This document shows positions 11,033 through 23,100 of a stretch of DNA of 64,000 nucleotides, piece by piece. Origin of the DNA: Diphasiastrum complanatum (Eukaryota; Streptophyta; Lycopodiopsida; Lycopodiales; Lycopodiaceae); NCBI GenBank assembly GCA_029204225.1, contig CM055106.1, positions 18,052,149 through 18,116,148 of the forward strand, in the 5' to 3' direction. A program made the translations under genes and the position numbers. The notes under the pieces were generated by a model. That model was not told the origin of the DNA, made no database searches, and was given only the letters and a program-made list of their open reading frames with translations. The first letter of the stretch is position 1. Each line of letters starts with the position of its first letter.

Positions 11033-14000
11033 CATCACGCGCTTTTATAGCGTCTCTCTCTCTAGAAACTTCTCTCCCTCCTCGTGTTGCCCGTAGGACG
11101 GTCCTACCCCCTCGCCCTTCTACTTCACCCCCTCCCCTCGCTACCTCACTCACCCCCCTCGATACCTCACCCACCACCTCCCTCGCTGCTACACCACCCA
11201 CTACGTCACCCATCCCCCTCGCTACCTCACCCATCCCCTCACCCACCCACCCCATCGCTGCTATATCACCCATCCCCCTCGCTGCTTCCCTCGCTACATC
11301 ACCCACCCCCTCCCTCGCTGATACCTCACCCACCCCCTCACTCACTGCTATTTCACTTCCCCCCCTCGCTACCTCACCCATCTCCCTCCACGCCGTTGCT
11401 GCCACCTCAACAGTACTCCTTGCTGCGGCTGCCATGCTTCTGCCAAAAATGGCACCCTTGCTGATGAGATGCCTGTTGTTGCAGCTGACATGGCACCCCC
11501 CTCCACCTCGTCCCTCTTCTCTTTTTCTTCTTCTTTCACTCCTTCTCTCACTACTGCTCCCCTCTCTCTTTCATCCTCCTCTTCCACACCGTCCTCACAC
11601 CAATCCACAGCTCCTGCCACCGCACCCATTCCCTACACTCCCTCCAAATCAGTTGAACTCTTTTCCTCTTGGGAAGCTGACCAAATGAGAGCAGATTTCC
11701 AGCTCTTGAAGCAAAAACTTACACAGTTGAAAGAAGTAGTGGTCTCCTTAGTAAAGGAAAAGAACCTGTTGCAGTCTAAAGTCGCCTCATTGGAGCACGT
11801 GATTAACAATAGGCAAGTTGCAGCCTCGAAAACGCACACCACCATGATACGGGAGCTCGAACACAAAATTGAACAGCATAAAGATTCATGGGCAGCAGTC
11901 TTGAAGAAAGGCACCAAACCTAGCGGCCCCCATTTCCTCAATTTGGCTTCTTATCACAGGTTGAGCGCTTGGTTTGGACAGGGATGTCTTCATTGCTGCC
12001 TGCTATTTTCCTCCAGAGTCCTCCTCCTTTGCTGAGGGTGTTGGCTCACCTTACTTGGACTTTCGGTGGATATCATTAGATTTGCAGAGCAAGGGCATAT
12101 TTTCCTCACTGGGGATTTTAATGCCCGGACAGCTTCACCACCCTCACAGTGGCGGTCATAGTGTGGTTGATTGCCTCATGGGGTCACCGTCATCCATTCC
12201 TCTCATTCACAGCTTCCGTATCTCCCATACCACCCTCTCCGATCATTCGTTCCTATCCTTCGCTACTGGCCACCTTCCACCACCACAACTTCAACACCAG
12301 TCCACCATCCTTCCCCATGCACCCAAATACACCTTCCATCCCCTCTCTATCCCACTCTACCAGGAATCCCTCACCTCCTTACTTCACTCTTTTCCACACA
12401 GTGAATCACTGGAATCACAAGCCGCCTTCCTCACCACCTGTCTCCACTCTGCAGCTACTTTGGCTTTCCCCTCTAAACCTCATAAACACAAACCAGTCCA
12501 TCCTCGATCATCACGACCTTTCCACCCACCGTGGTATGATGCGAAATGCCGATCCCTTCACCACTCTGTCACACATGCTCGTTTCCACGCTTGCCATCTC
12601 CTCCGCTCTTCACGGCAATTGTACAACCGCACACTCCGCCGCAAAAAACGTGCCTATGACGACTCCGAAGGAAACCGTCTTGTGAACCTCCTTCACAGCT
12701 CCTCCTCTGGTGACTTTTGGCGTGAGTTTATCCCTCGTGCCCCTCCCCCTCTTCTAGACGATTTACATATTTGGACCGACTATGCTACCCAGCTTTGCAC
12801 TATACCCACTGATACGCCCATCTCCATCTCTCCTCGACCTTCAGACTTCACCTTCTTCACCCCTGACTTGGTTCAGGTAACAATCAAAAAGCTGAAAACC
12901 CACCGCACCAGACACATTGAAGATCTTGAGTCTGAGCTACTGATTCATGCCCCCGATACCCTTGCCCCTACATTATCCACTCTCCTTAACCATGCTGTTG
13001 TTGAGGGCTTCCCATCCTCTTGGTGCACCAACATCATACATCCTATCCATAGAAACGGTGACCCCATGGTACCTGGTAATTACCGCACTATTATGATTGG
13101 ACATGTCCTCGGGAAGATATATGGCGTCATCCTCCAGTCTGCAGTTAGCTCAGAAGCAGAGTCCAGGAGATTACATGCTTTGGGTCAGGCAGGGTTCCGC
13201 GCTCATTATTCCACTACAGATCACATATTCACACTCCGCACCATCATTGAGGAAGCTAGACACAGGAAAGAAAAGGTTTATTGTTGTTTTGTGGACTTCA
13301 GGAAAGCCTTTGATTCTGTTCCACGCTCTTTACTTATCCAGAGACTCCGAGACCGAGGTTTCTCTACAGATATTATTCTAGCCGTCATGGCTCTCTATGA
13401 GAGAGTTTTGGGTTGCTTTCGTCATGGTAGTGGCATTTCTGAGCAGATCTGGAGTACTATTGGGGTTAAGCAGGGATGCTCTCTCTCACCAGTTCTCTTT
13501 GGAATATATATTGACGAGCTAGAGCAGGTCATCTCTCAGTGTGGTGGGGACGGGTGTCGACTGGGAGACGTTTTGATTGCCATCCTTCTCTATGTGGATG
13601 ATGTGGTACTAGTCTCTCGTACCAGAGAGGGATTACAGAGACAGTTGGACTGTTTACACACTTTTTGTACTCAGTGGGGTTTAGGGGTGAACCTCTCGAA
13701 GACCAAAGTTATGGTCTTCAATACCTCTCGGGCCTTCATGCAGCGCCAGGAGCTTACCTTCGATGGACAGTCCCTAGAGGTGGTTTCTTCATACACTTAC
13801 CTAGGCGTGCTCTTCTCTGGTCCTACCTTCAGTATGAGACAGGCGGCTACTTCTAGACTTGGGAAGGGCCACCCTTCCCTAGTCCAGCTGGAGAGATTCT
13901 GCTTCCGCAAGTAGGGGACACAACAGGCAAAGTCTCTCCTCTCGTGGTGTACCCTGGAATCTGCCTGTCTCAATAGCCAATTGATGTGAGGAGAATTTGA

Positions 14001-15043
14001 ACAGTCCCAAAGTGAAACGGAGACCGTGTGATAGTCCAGAAGACAAATAGCGAGGTAAAACTGGAAGACCAGTGGCATCCTGCACTAGAAAGTAGGTCTG
14101 GTGACGCCAAGTACGGTCGAGATATGCTCTGTATAAAAAACGTCTAATGTACTGGTGTGTACCCAAAGGGAGATAAGATAGTGATACCAAATGCTTCCAT
14201 GAGGAAGTGTGATGTCTGAGAGAACCATGATAGCCGGTATCCCTGAGTCTGAAGGTGATGAGAGGACATGAGTGCAATCCGAGTATATCTCTGCTCGGTA
14301 TCAAAGTGCCTGAGCTCGCTGGATGTACGTGATAAGTTGGAAGGCAGCCTCAATCTGAATATGGGGGGTGGCAAACTCCACAAGGATGATCTCATGGGGA
14401 ACCGAGGGCTTCGCTCGAATCATGTGAGCCAACATGGCGGTCTGTAAGCGTGAAATGCTGGACCAGTGTGAAGATGATAATCCTGTGCACCATATCTCTG
14501 CGACATACAAGGTAGGTGACGATGGTATCAAACAGTCTGCACTTACTCGGAGCATCACGAGGAGCATTTCATCTTCAGATGCCCCATATATTATGAGAGT
14601 AGAGGGAGATATCATTGTTTATTCCGTGACATGCCTACTACACTTAGAGCACTGATGGGATATGAGGACTCTCGTTGTGTTGCACTTACGCTACGAGAGA
14701 TGGTCTTGTTGCGCCAGGATATGTACCAAACAGCTCACCAGCCACATCCTAGCTCTCAGGCTCAGATTACGTCTTTCTTCACCAGGAGACGGACACGGCC
14801 CGACGACGACGACATACCACCTCACCGATGTCAGAGACAGTGTATCACTCATAGTCATGCAGCAGTTCACACCTCTCGCCTTGTTACGAGAGTGCACAGT
14901 TTTCACCCTCCTAGATGACATCACCGACGGCCCATACCTCCTGATACTGCTTGTATTACGTCTTTTTTCAGCAGCAGCAGTATCTGACACTATCTAATAC
15001 TACTCTACTCTACTCTACTCATGGCATGGAAAAGACATCAATA

Positions 15044-15114
<71 letters not shown>

Positions 15115-18100
15115 GGGGTGTGTTCATTCAGATGGCATAGATTCAAGAAAGTGCGCTGGAGATCATAATAGCTTCTAGAAGATGCGCTGCAGAGCTCAAA
15201 GCGGTAGCTCAACTTTCATTGTCAAATCAAGATGGCATCGATTCCATAAAGTGCGCTGAGTATCAATCACACCTCAGTTGCTCCATCGTTGAGCCAGCAG
15301 TGATCTGAGCCAATTTTTGAAAAGGAAATGATGGCGCCTCCACGCAAGAGGGCCAGCCCCCGCTCTCCATGGGCCAATAGCGCCTGCTCCACCATCGCGA
15401 CTTCTCCCTCATTTGCTGCTCCTCTGACCCCCTTCGCTGATGTGGCTCCTTTGGACCCCCTCGCTGATCCGGCTCCTGTCCTCATTGATGCTCATGCTGC
15501 CTCGATTGCTCCTGTTGCTTCGATTGTCCTCGTTGATGCCCCCTCGTTTGCTCCTGCCCCCCTCGCTACCCCCCGTGCTGGCTCTGCTCTGGAACCCATT
15601 GTTGTCTCCTCCACCCCTCCTGCCCCCTTCGCTGCACCCCACCCAATGCTGCCTCAAACTCTATTAATGCCCTTCCTCCTGCTCAACAAGAGGAAGGGCC
15701 TCTTCCTCTTCTTCCTGTAGCTCAGCCCTCCTCATCTTCTTCTTCCACATTCTCCCCTACATCCGCATCCCCCACACCTTCTTTCTCATGCACCTCTTCT
15801 TCTCCTTCTACTCTATCTTCCTCTGTTCCTATCTCCGCTTCCTCTTCTTCCTTGCCTATCAATCCAATAACTCCTCTTATCTCCTACTCTCAAGAATCAT
15901 ACACTCCCACAAAGGCAATGGAGTCCTATCTTGCCTCTAGCCTGAGTGTGCTATTACAGGATTTTCAAGGTCTGAAGACAGAATAACATACGGTTAAAAT
16001 TGAGATGTCTGCTCTCAAAGAAACCAACGCCAAATTGCATCAAGAAATGGATCTTCTGAGAAAATAATTCAAATCTCAGCCTCTTCTTGCTACACCTAAA
16101 TCCTAAACCCTAAACTTAAAGAATTGGAGGACAAAATTGAGAAGCAGAAGGAGGAAACCCTTTCGTGGGCAGCTATTATCAAAAGAGGTAACACACCAAG
16201 TCCCCCTATCTCTTCGGTTATTTCAGCTATTCTTTCAGAAGAGAGATCTAGGGAGCAAAAGGCATACAATATTCGAGTAAAGGGCATCGCAAACTCTCAG
16301 AATGCTCTTGAAGAAGCAAAAGGTTTTCTTGATAGTACACTTGGGCATCACTATAGAGATTTAGATTCAGCATGGAGAACAACCAGAGATAATGCTACCC
16401 TCATCATCCGTTTTACTTCCTTGGAGAGCCGTCACGATGCTTTGCGCTGTAGAGCTTTGGCGTGGTTCTGAAATATATATGGATGATGATCTTACGTACT
16501 TACAGGTTGAGGAAAGGCGTAAAGCCTTCCAAGAAGCTAAAGCGACAGGTAGGCATCTTATCTACAGGGATGGTCAAATCCGATACATTGATAATGTGTC
16601 CAAGGATGCTGAGAAATAGGGAATTGGGGCGCCCGGTATTGGGAGCATACTGGGGCCCCATCCACGCCGCTTGTAGGTTGGGGTTTGGAATTGTAATGAC
16701 ATACATTCATTGTCCATTGCGGGGGATCTGCTTGACTTCATTGGTAAGAGAGATTTATTACTTTTCATGGAGACTCATGAGAGTCAGGAGAGAGGTCTAC
16801 CGACTTTTCCAGGATACATATGGGATTCGGTCTATCGACATGAGATGAGATCTGCTAGTGGGAGAGTTACTTGCTGCAATTAGGAGAAGCTCATGAGTTA
16901 GCCATTTTTAATGGTTTAACTTGTTGGGACACCTACCATCCCCACAGTGGCGGCCATAGTGTTGTTGATTACCTTATGGGATCACCATCAACCATCTCCC
17001 TCATCCATGATTTTCATCTCTCTCCTACCACTCTTTCTGATCACTCCTTCCTTTCCTTTGGTCTTGGTACTATTTCTTTGCCTCGACAGTTCTCACCTCC
17101 ACCTTTATCTCGTGCACCCAACCAAACACATCTTTGACCATTCACTCGCACCTACCTATCAGCATTCGCTCACCCCATTGCTCCACATCTTCCCACATCA
17201 CAGGCCCGCTTGAAGTGCAAGCTTCCTTCCTTACCATAGCACTCCATACAGCTGCCGCTGCTTCCTTCCCCTCTAGACCCCATCATAACAAAAATAACAA
17301 CAAACCTAGACCGGAGTGCCCACCTTGGTATGACGATGAGTGTCGTTCCCATCATCACCTTGTTACACATGCTCGCATACACACCCCTCATCTCTTACAA
17401 TCCACTCGTCGTCTCTTTACCCGCTTACTTCGTTGTAAGAAATGGGCATATGATAGTTTGGAATAGCGACGACTTATTGGTCTTCTCTATAGTTCTTCCA
17501 TAGGCGCATTCTGGCGTGAGTTCATTCCCCGTGCTCCACCTCCGCTCCTTGATGATTTACGCATTTGGATTGAGTATGCCACTGCCCTATATACCATCGA
17601 TACATACACACCTATTTCCATTTCCCCTAGACCTCCTGAGTTACCTTCTTCACCTCTGCTATGGTCCACAATGCCATCAAGAAAATGAACACCAATAAAG
17701 CCAGGGATATTGATGACCTTGAATCCGAGCTTTTAATCCATCAAGCCGTTGACTCCGATTTTCCTTCTTCTTGGTGCACCAACATCATCCACCCCATACA
17801 CAAAAACGGTGATCCCAAGAATCCTGGTAACTATCAGACTCTTGTGATTGGGCACGTTATCACGAAGTTGTATGGCATTATTCTTCAATCAGTTGTGAGT
17901 ACTGAGTCAGAGACCAAAGATTGCATGTTATGGGCCAAGCTGGGTTTAGAGCTCATTATTCTACTAGATCATATCTTTACTCTCATAGCCATTATTGAGG
18001 AAGCTCGGCACCGACGAGAGCGAGTTCATTGCTGCTTCGTTGACTTCAAGAAAGCCTTCGACTCTGTCCCACGCTCCTTACTCATCCAGCGGATACGAGA

Positions 18101-20047
18101 CCTTGGTTTTTCTGATGACACAGTCCTAGCAGTGATGGCAGTCTATGAGAGAGTATTGGGATGTTTCCAAAGTGACAGAGGTATCTCAGAGCAGATCATG
18201 AAGCACTATTGGGGTGAAGCAGGGATGTTCCCTCTCCCCTACACTTTTTGGATTATATATTGATGAGTTGGAGAGAGTTATCGAGCAGTGTGGTGGTTCT
18301 GGGTGCAGACTTGGTGACATCTTGATCGCTATTCTTCTTTATGCTGATGATGTGGTTCTACTTTCACCCACTAGAGAGGGGTTACAAAGACAGATTGATT
18401 GTCTTCATGATTTCTATTCCAAATGGGGCCCTGGGGTGAACATTGTGAAGACCAAGGTGATGGTCTTCAACACTTCCGGGAGCTTTATGTTGAGACAGGA
18501 GCTCCTTTTTGACAATAGGCCGTTAGAGATTCTTCCATCCTACACTTACTTGGGCACCCTTTTTACTGGTCCTATATTTAGTATGAGACAGGCAGCCTCT
18601 AGTAGGCTTGGGAAAGGCCATGCTTCCCTTGCCCAGATGGAGAGATTTTGCTTCCATAAGTCTATTCGAGATGCCTCTAGTAAGTGTCGTCTTTTTGATA
18701 CCATTGTTTCTCCTACAGCCCTATATGCATCAGCTGCATGGTGCACGGGCCTTACCTCATCTGACTGGGCCAGTATCTCACGGTTACAGATCACTATGAT
18801 TTCACGCATGATTCGGGCTAAGCCTTCAGTACCACATCAGATCATCCTTGCTGAGTTTGCGGCACCGCCTATGTACCTTGATGCCTTACTCCAACTCATC
18901 ACATATATTCAACGCGTCAGTGCGTTCCAGTCTTCTGAGCAGAGATATACTCAGGCTGCCCTCATTTCATCTCAGCATCTTCACAGTCAGGGATACCATG
19001 TGGCTTGGTTCTCTCAGGCCTCCAGACTTCTTAGCACACTCGGCATCTCTATCACTGCACTTCCTTCTGGTACCCATGACTACATTAGATGATTCATTTA
19101 TAGAGCTTACCTTGATCGAGCCTGGCATGGTCAGTTGGGTGTCAAACCCGACTTTTATCAGCTTCATTTTTTGAAGACAGATGCATCAGGGTCCCCACTG
19201 CTACCACTATACTTACGATCTGGATTATCACATGGTTTCAGATTCATATAAGGTCAGCTCCGTGTCTCTTCACACCAGCTTGAGATTGAGATTGGTCGGT
19301 TTCAGGGTACCCCACGAGAGGACAGGATCTGCCAACTATGTTCCTTAGGTGCAGTAGAGACTGAGGAGCATTTTATTTTCATTTGCCCAACTTATTATGA
19401 GATTCGTGGGAGATACTATTGCTTGTTCAGGGATACGCCAGTTACTTTGCGCTCACTTGTTACCTATGAGGATCCACGCAATGTTGCACTTATTGTCAGA
19501 GAGAGGTTTCTATTACGACGGGATCTCCAACCTCAGCATCAGATTGCTCCTGACACAGCTTCAGATTACCTCCTTTTTCTCCCGATGACGTTCACGACCA
19601 ATCCCAGACTTAGATGATTATGACGAGGATGAGGATACGACTTTCCACAGAGATCAGAGGCAGCACACCTCCCATCATTACCCAGCAGCCAGATCTCTTC
19701 GGCCTACTACGAGGAGACGTCCTCCCCACATTCAACATCGGCAGCAAATCTCAGTTTCACTCCCCACTGCAGCTTGTATTACATCTTTTTTCAGTAGCTG
19801 CAGCAGCAGTATCACCTCCAACACTTGATTTGCGGCTTGCTTCCATTATACATAGCCATTTCTTGCTTTCTACCTTTTGGCTTAGTTAACACGGGTAATT
19901 GTGTTTAGTTTTATCATATATGCTTTTCTTTCAATTTTGGAGATGTATTTCATACGCTCCCAGATGGTCCACATACTTGATATGTACTTATTTGTCTTAT
20001 ATGCCTTTTGGCATGGAAAAGACATTAATAAAGCTTTCTTTCTTTCT

Positions 20048-20118
<71 letters not shown>

Positions 20119-23100
20119 ACAGATCATTAGTAGCTGGAAAATTGTTACTTGGTGGCCACATGCCATCGAATGAACCTAATTGGCAACTCTAGAGGTAGGA
20201 TCCTCCTAGTAAGGCTCGAAGACCATTTTTAGGAGTCTACTGACACTCAACATCAGTGGAGGCTGCCCCAAATTCAACATGTGGTTGTCATGCTACTCAC
20301 TGGAATAGCAAAAAGGAAGAATAGGATGTTGGTAGAAAGTGCAGATGCATGTTGACACACCCTGACCTAAGAAGCGATTGCTACAACTTCATACGTTCAA
20401 AATAGATGCTACACAAGCTCTTCCAGATATATCTCCCTACGAGCTATGGACAAGGTAAAGCCTTCTTTGAAGAATTTGAAGGTATTTGGATGTGTAGCAT
20501 TCATGCATATACCATCAGAGTTAAGGAAAAAAATTTTAGACAAGTTCTAAGTGTATATTTGTTGGATACACACACCAAGACCAGCATAAGAGATTAAGAG
20601 AGCTCAGATTATGGAAGAAAATGAAATAATTGTGGTGGGGCGCTAGATTCTCTGGTCTAGCTAAAAGCAAAAGCTAATTGGACATTATCCTTGATAGTTT
20701 CAACCGATCTGTCTCCAACACCCGCGATCTATGATCTCCAACAGAACTTTCCCCAACCCTATTTTGGGTAAAGACCTAAGATGTATTTCTAAGTACTAAA
20801 TTCAAATCCTATTCTAGTAGTAGTACGCCCACCTACATGCATGACTAATTTTTTTAAAATGACTTATTACAACTAGAAATGGCCCTTATAACGACACGCA
20901 AGCATGGCCAAACTAACATTAGGGATACAAATTAAACATTAATTCCTAATAGAAAGCTCATCAATGAGATAGTCTCCTGCTCTTTTGTTGAAGTGCCTAC
21001 ATTTGTAAGAGAAGCTATGGCACATCCAAATGCAGAGGAATGGAAGCAGGCAATGGACAAAGAGTGTAACTCTTTTATAAAGAATCAAACCTAGTCAATT
21101 GTAGCTACCAAAGGACAAGAACATCATAGCTTGCAAATGGATATTCAAGGTCAAACACAAGGCAGATGGGTAATAGACAAGTGGAAAGCAAGGTTAGTAG
21201 CCAAAGGATACTCTCAGGAGCCAAATATAGATTATCAGGAGACTTTCAATCCAGTAAATTGCTATTATCATATATAGCAATTGAAGACCTAGAAGTACAT
21301 CAACAGTTATGATCAAAATCTCAGGTGTTGAATCAATGAAGCATAAAAGACAGCAATAGACTAAAGCCCTACAAGCAATCGACAAGACAATAGGTTCTCC
21401 CACGAAGAGCCCAAGCAATACCAATCAATAATCTGAAAAATGAGTGTACAAATGCCCCTATAAATACCCTACCAATGAACCCTAAAATAGGAATTCAAAA
21501 GTAAAGGGAGGCAAAATGTGGAGGGAAAATAGTGCGCCCTCCTACGGGCCCCCACTCCACATATAACCATATAATAAGGGCCCAAGGCCAGTCAATGTCA
21601 TAAAAAAAGGACCCAGTGCGGGTCATAAGCATATAAAAAGGCTTTGGGGCCTGTACATGACTAATATAAAATGCGTAACCAGAAATATACATAACCAACA
21701 GTAAATGTAAAGAGGCCTGCGGAATATATGCAGAGTAGCCCAGTAGGCCTGTATCCTGTAGTCCGTAACTCTCCCTGGCTATAAAGAACATTGCCCCCAA
21801 TGTAGACAAAATAAGATAAGAACCAGTGCCAGAGAAAAATACTGCATCAAGATATCCCATCTGAGAAAGGAACATCAAGAGAAGCCGGAGCATCCCGAGA
21901 AGCAATGGTAGCTGCAAGTGATCGAGCCTGATCAGCCAGGATAGGGGTATGATAAAAAACATCAATGGGCTCCCAAGTAGCCTCCTCAATAGAACGACCA
22001 TCCCACGAGACCAAAAACTGAACCTGCCGATGGCGACGACTATGCAATAAGCGCACCTGTAAAATAGCAGCTGGCAGGAATGGAAAAAGCTCTGGATCTG
22101 TAGGAAATGAGGAATCTCGAGGAACATCATCCTTAATAGCAGCACGTAATAAACTGACATGAAAGATATCACAAGCCCGAGTAGCAGCAGGTAACTCAAG
22201 ACGATATGTAACTGGACTGAGGCGCTCAAGAATCTGAAAAGGCCCATAATAGCGCAGCGCAAGCTTCTCAGTAGAAGCAAGACCCTGTACAAAACGATGG
22301 CGAGCAAAGCGTAACCGAAGAAAAACAGTATCTCCCTCTGCAAATTCAACATGCGTCGATGACGATCAACAATGGTCCTGTACCGCTGCTGAATATGCTG
22401 TAAATGAGTAGCAGCTCTAGTAATAATCTCCCGAGCACTCGAAAGATAAGATGAAATAGTAACAGGTGCATCATCTGGAGGAGCAGGTATACCGGGTAGA
22501 ACTGGTGAGTATCCATGAGCAAGCAGGAAAGGAGAAACACCTGTGCTGGAACTAACAGAACTGTTATAACTATACTCAGCCAAACATAAATGCTGATCCC
22601 AATCACGACCAGAAGGAGAAACATCATGTCGTAAATAATCCTCCAATACCCAGTTAATAACCTCAGACTGACCATCCGCAGAAGAATGATAAGCAGTGCC
22701 CATAAGTATCCTAACATCCAAGATACGCATAAGCTATGTCCAAAAACCTGATGTAAACTTGGTATCCCGATCAGTAAGTATAGATCGTGGGAGACCATGT
22801 AAGCGGAAAATCTCAGAAATAAATATACGACCACGCTGTTCTGCTGTAATAGTACGTCTGACTGGTATGAAATGAGCTTGTTTAGAAAACCTATCAACCA
22901 CACCAAACAAGTGTCATGACCACGCTGAGTACGGGGAAGACCTAAAATGAAGTCCATAGATATATCAGTCCACTGGCGGGAAGGAATAGGCCAACTTTGA
23001 AGGAGACCGCCAGGTTTTTCACGGGAATACTTGTTACGAAGGCAAAAATCACAAGTATGAATAAGGTGGGAAAGCTCACGCTTCATGGAAGGCCAATAAA

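Larger units (their letters stand above)
11031..15111 (+). mobile_element. LINE retrotransposon copy 1, rearranged, with (CT)n tail
   Basis: An ORF1-like region (11.1-11.95 kb) leads into an endonuclease remnant, reverse transcriptase, a 649-bp block in reverse orientation (13912-14560), the resumed 3' coding end (from 14561), and the 3' end GGCATGGAAAAGACATCAAT followed by AAAGCT and (CT)n. Comparison with copy 2 (15.3-20.1 kb) defines all parts. The 5' boundary is uncertain and no target-site duplication was found. It lies inside the giant UTP11 intron, antisense to that gene. Confidence 0.85.
15310..20116 (+). mobile_element. LINE retrotransposon copy 2, degenerate, with pyrimidine tail
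   Basis: In order: ORF1-like region, endonuclease remnant, reverse transcriptase, Cys/His-rich end, 3' UTR ending GGCATGGAAAAGACATTAAT then AAAGCT and a CTTT/CT tract. It sits immediately downstream of copy 1 in the same orientation. Copies 1 and 2 differ at many positions, so this is not a recent tandem duplication. A direct repeat of a 36-nt block (AGATGGCATMGATTC... then AAAGTGCGCTG) at about 15130 and 15229 lies between the two copies. The 5' boundary is uncertain. Confidence 0.85.

Noticed and set aside
10830-11464. Long open frames of Arg/Glu or Ser/Leu repeats across CT/GA tracts (also at 14951, 19882, 33024, 41156, 48129 and 53485)
   Set aside because: They are products of dinucleotide repeats that stay open in several frames on both strands. 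No conserved flanking protein sequence.
13879-14615. Separate minus-strand gene between 13.9 and 14.6 kb
   Set aside because: It encodes the C-terminal part of the LINE ORF2 when compared with copy 2, so it is an inverted segment and not a gene.
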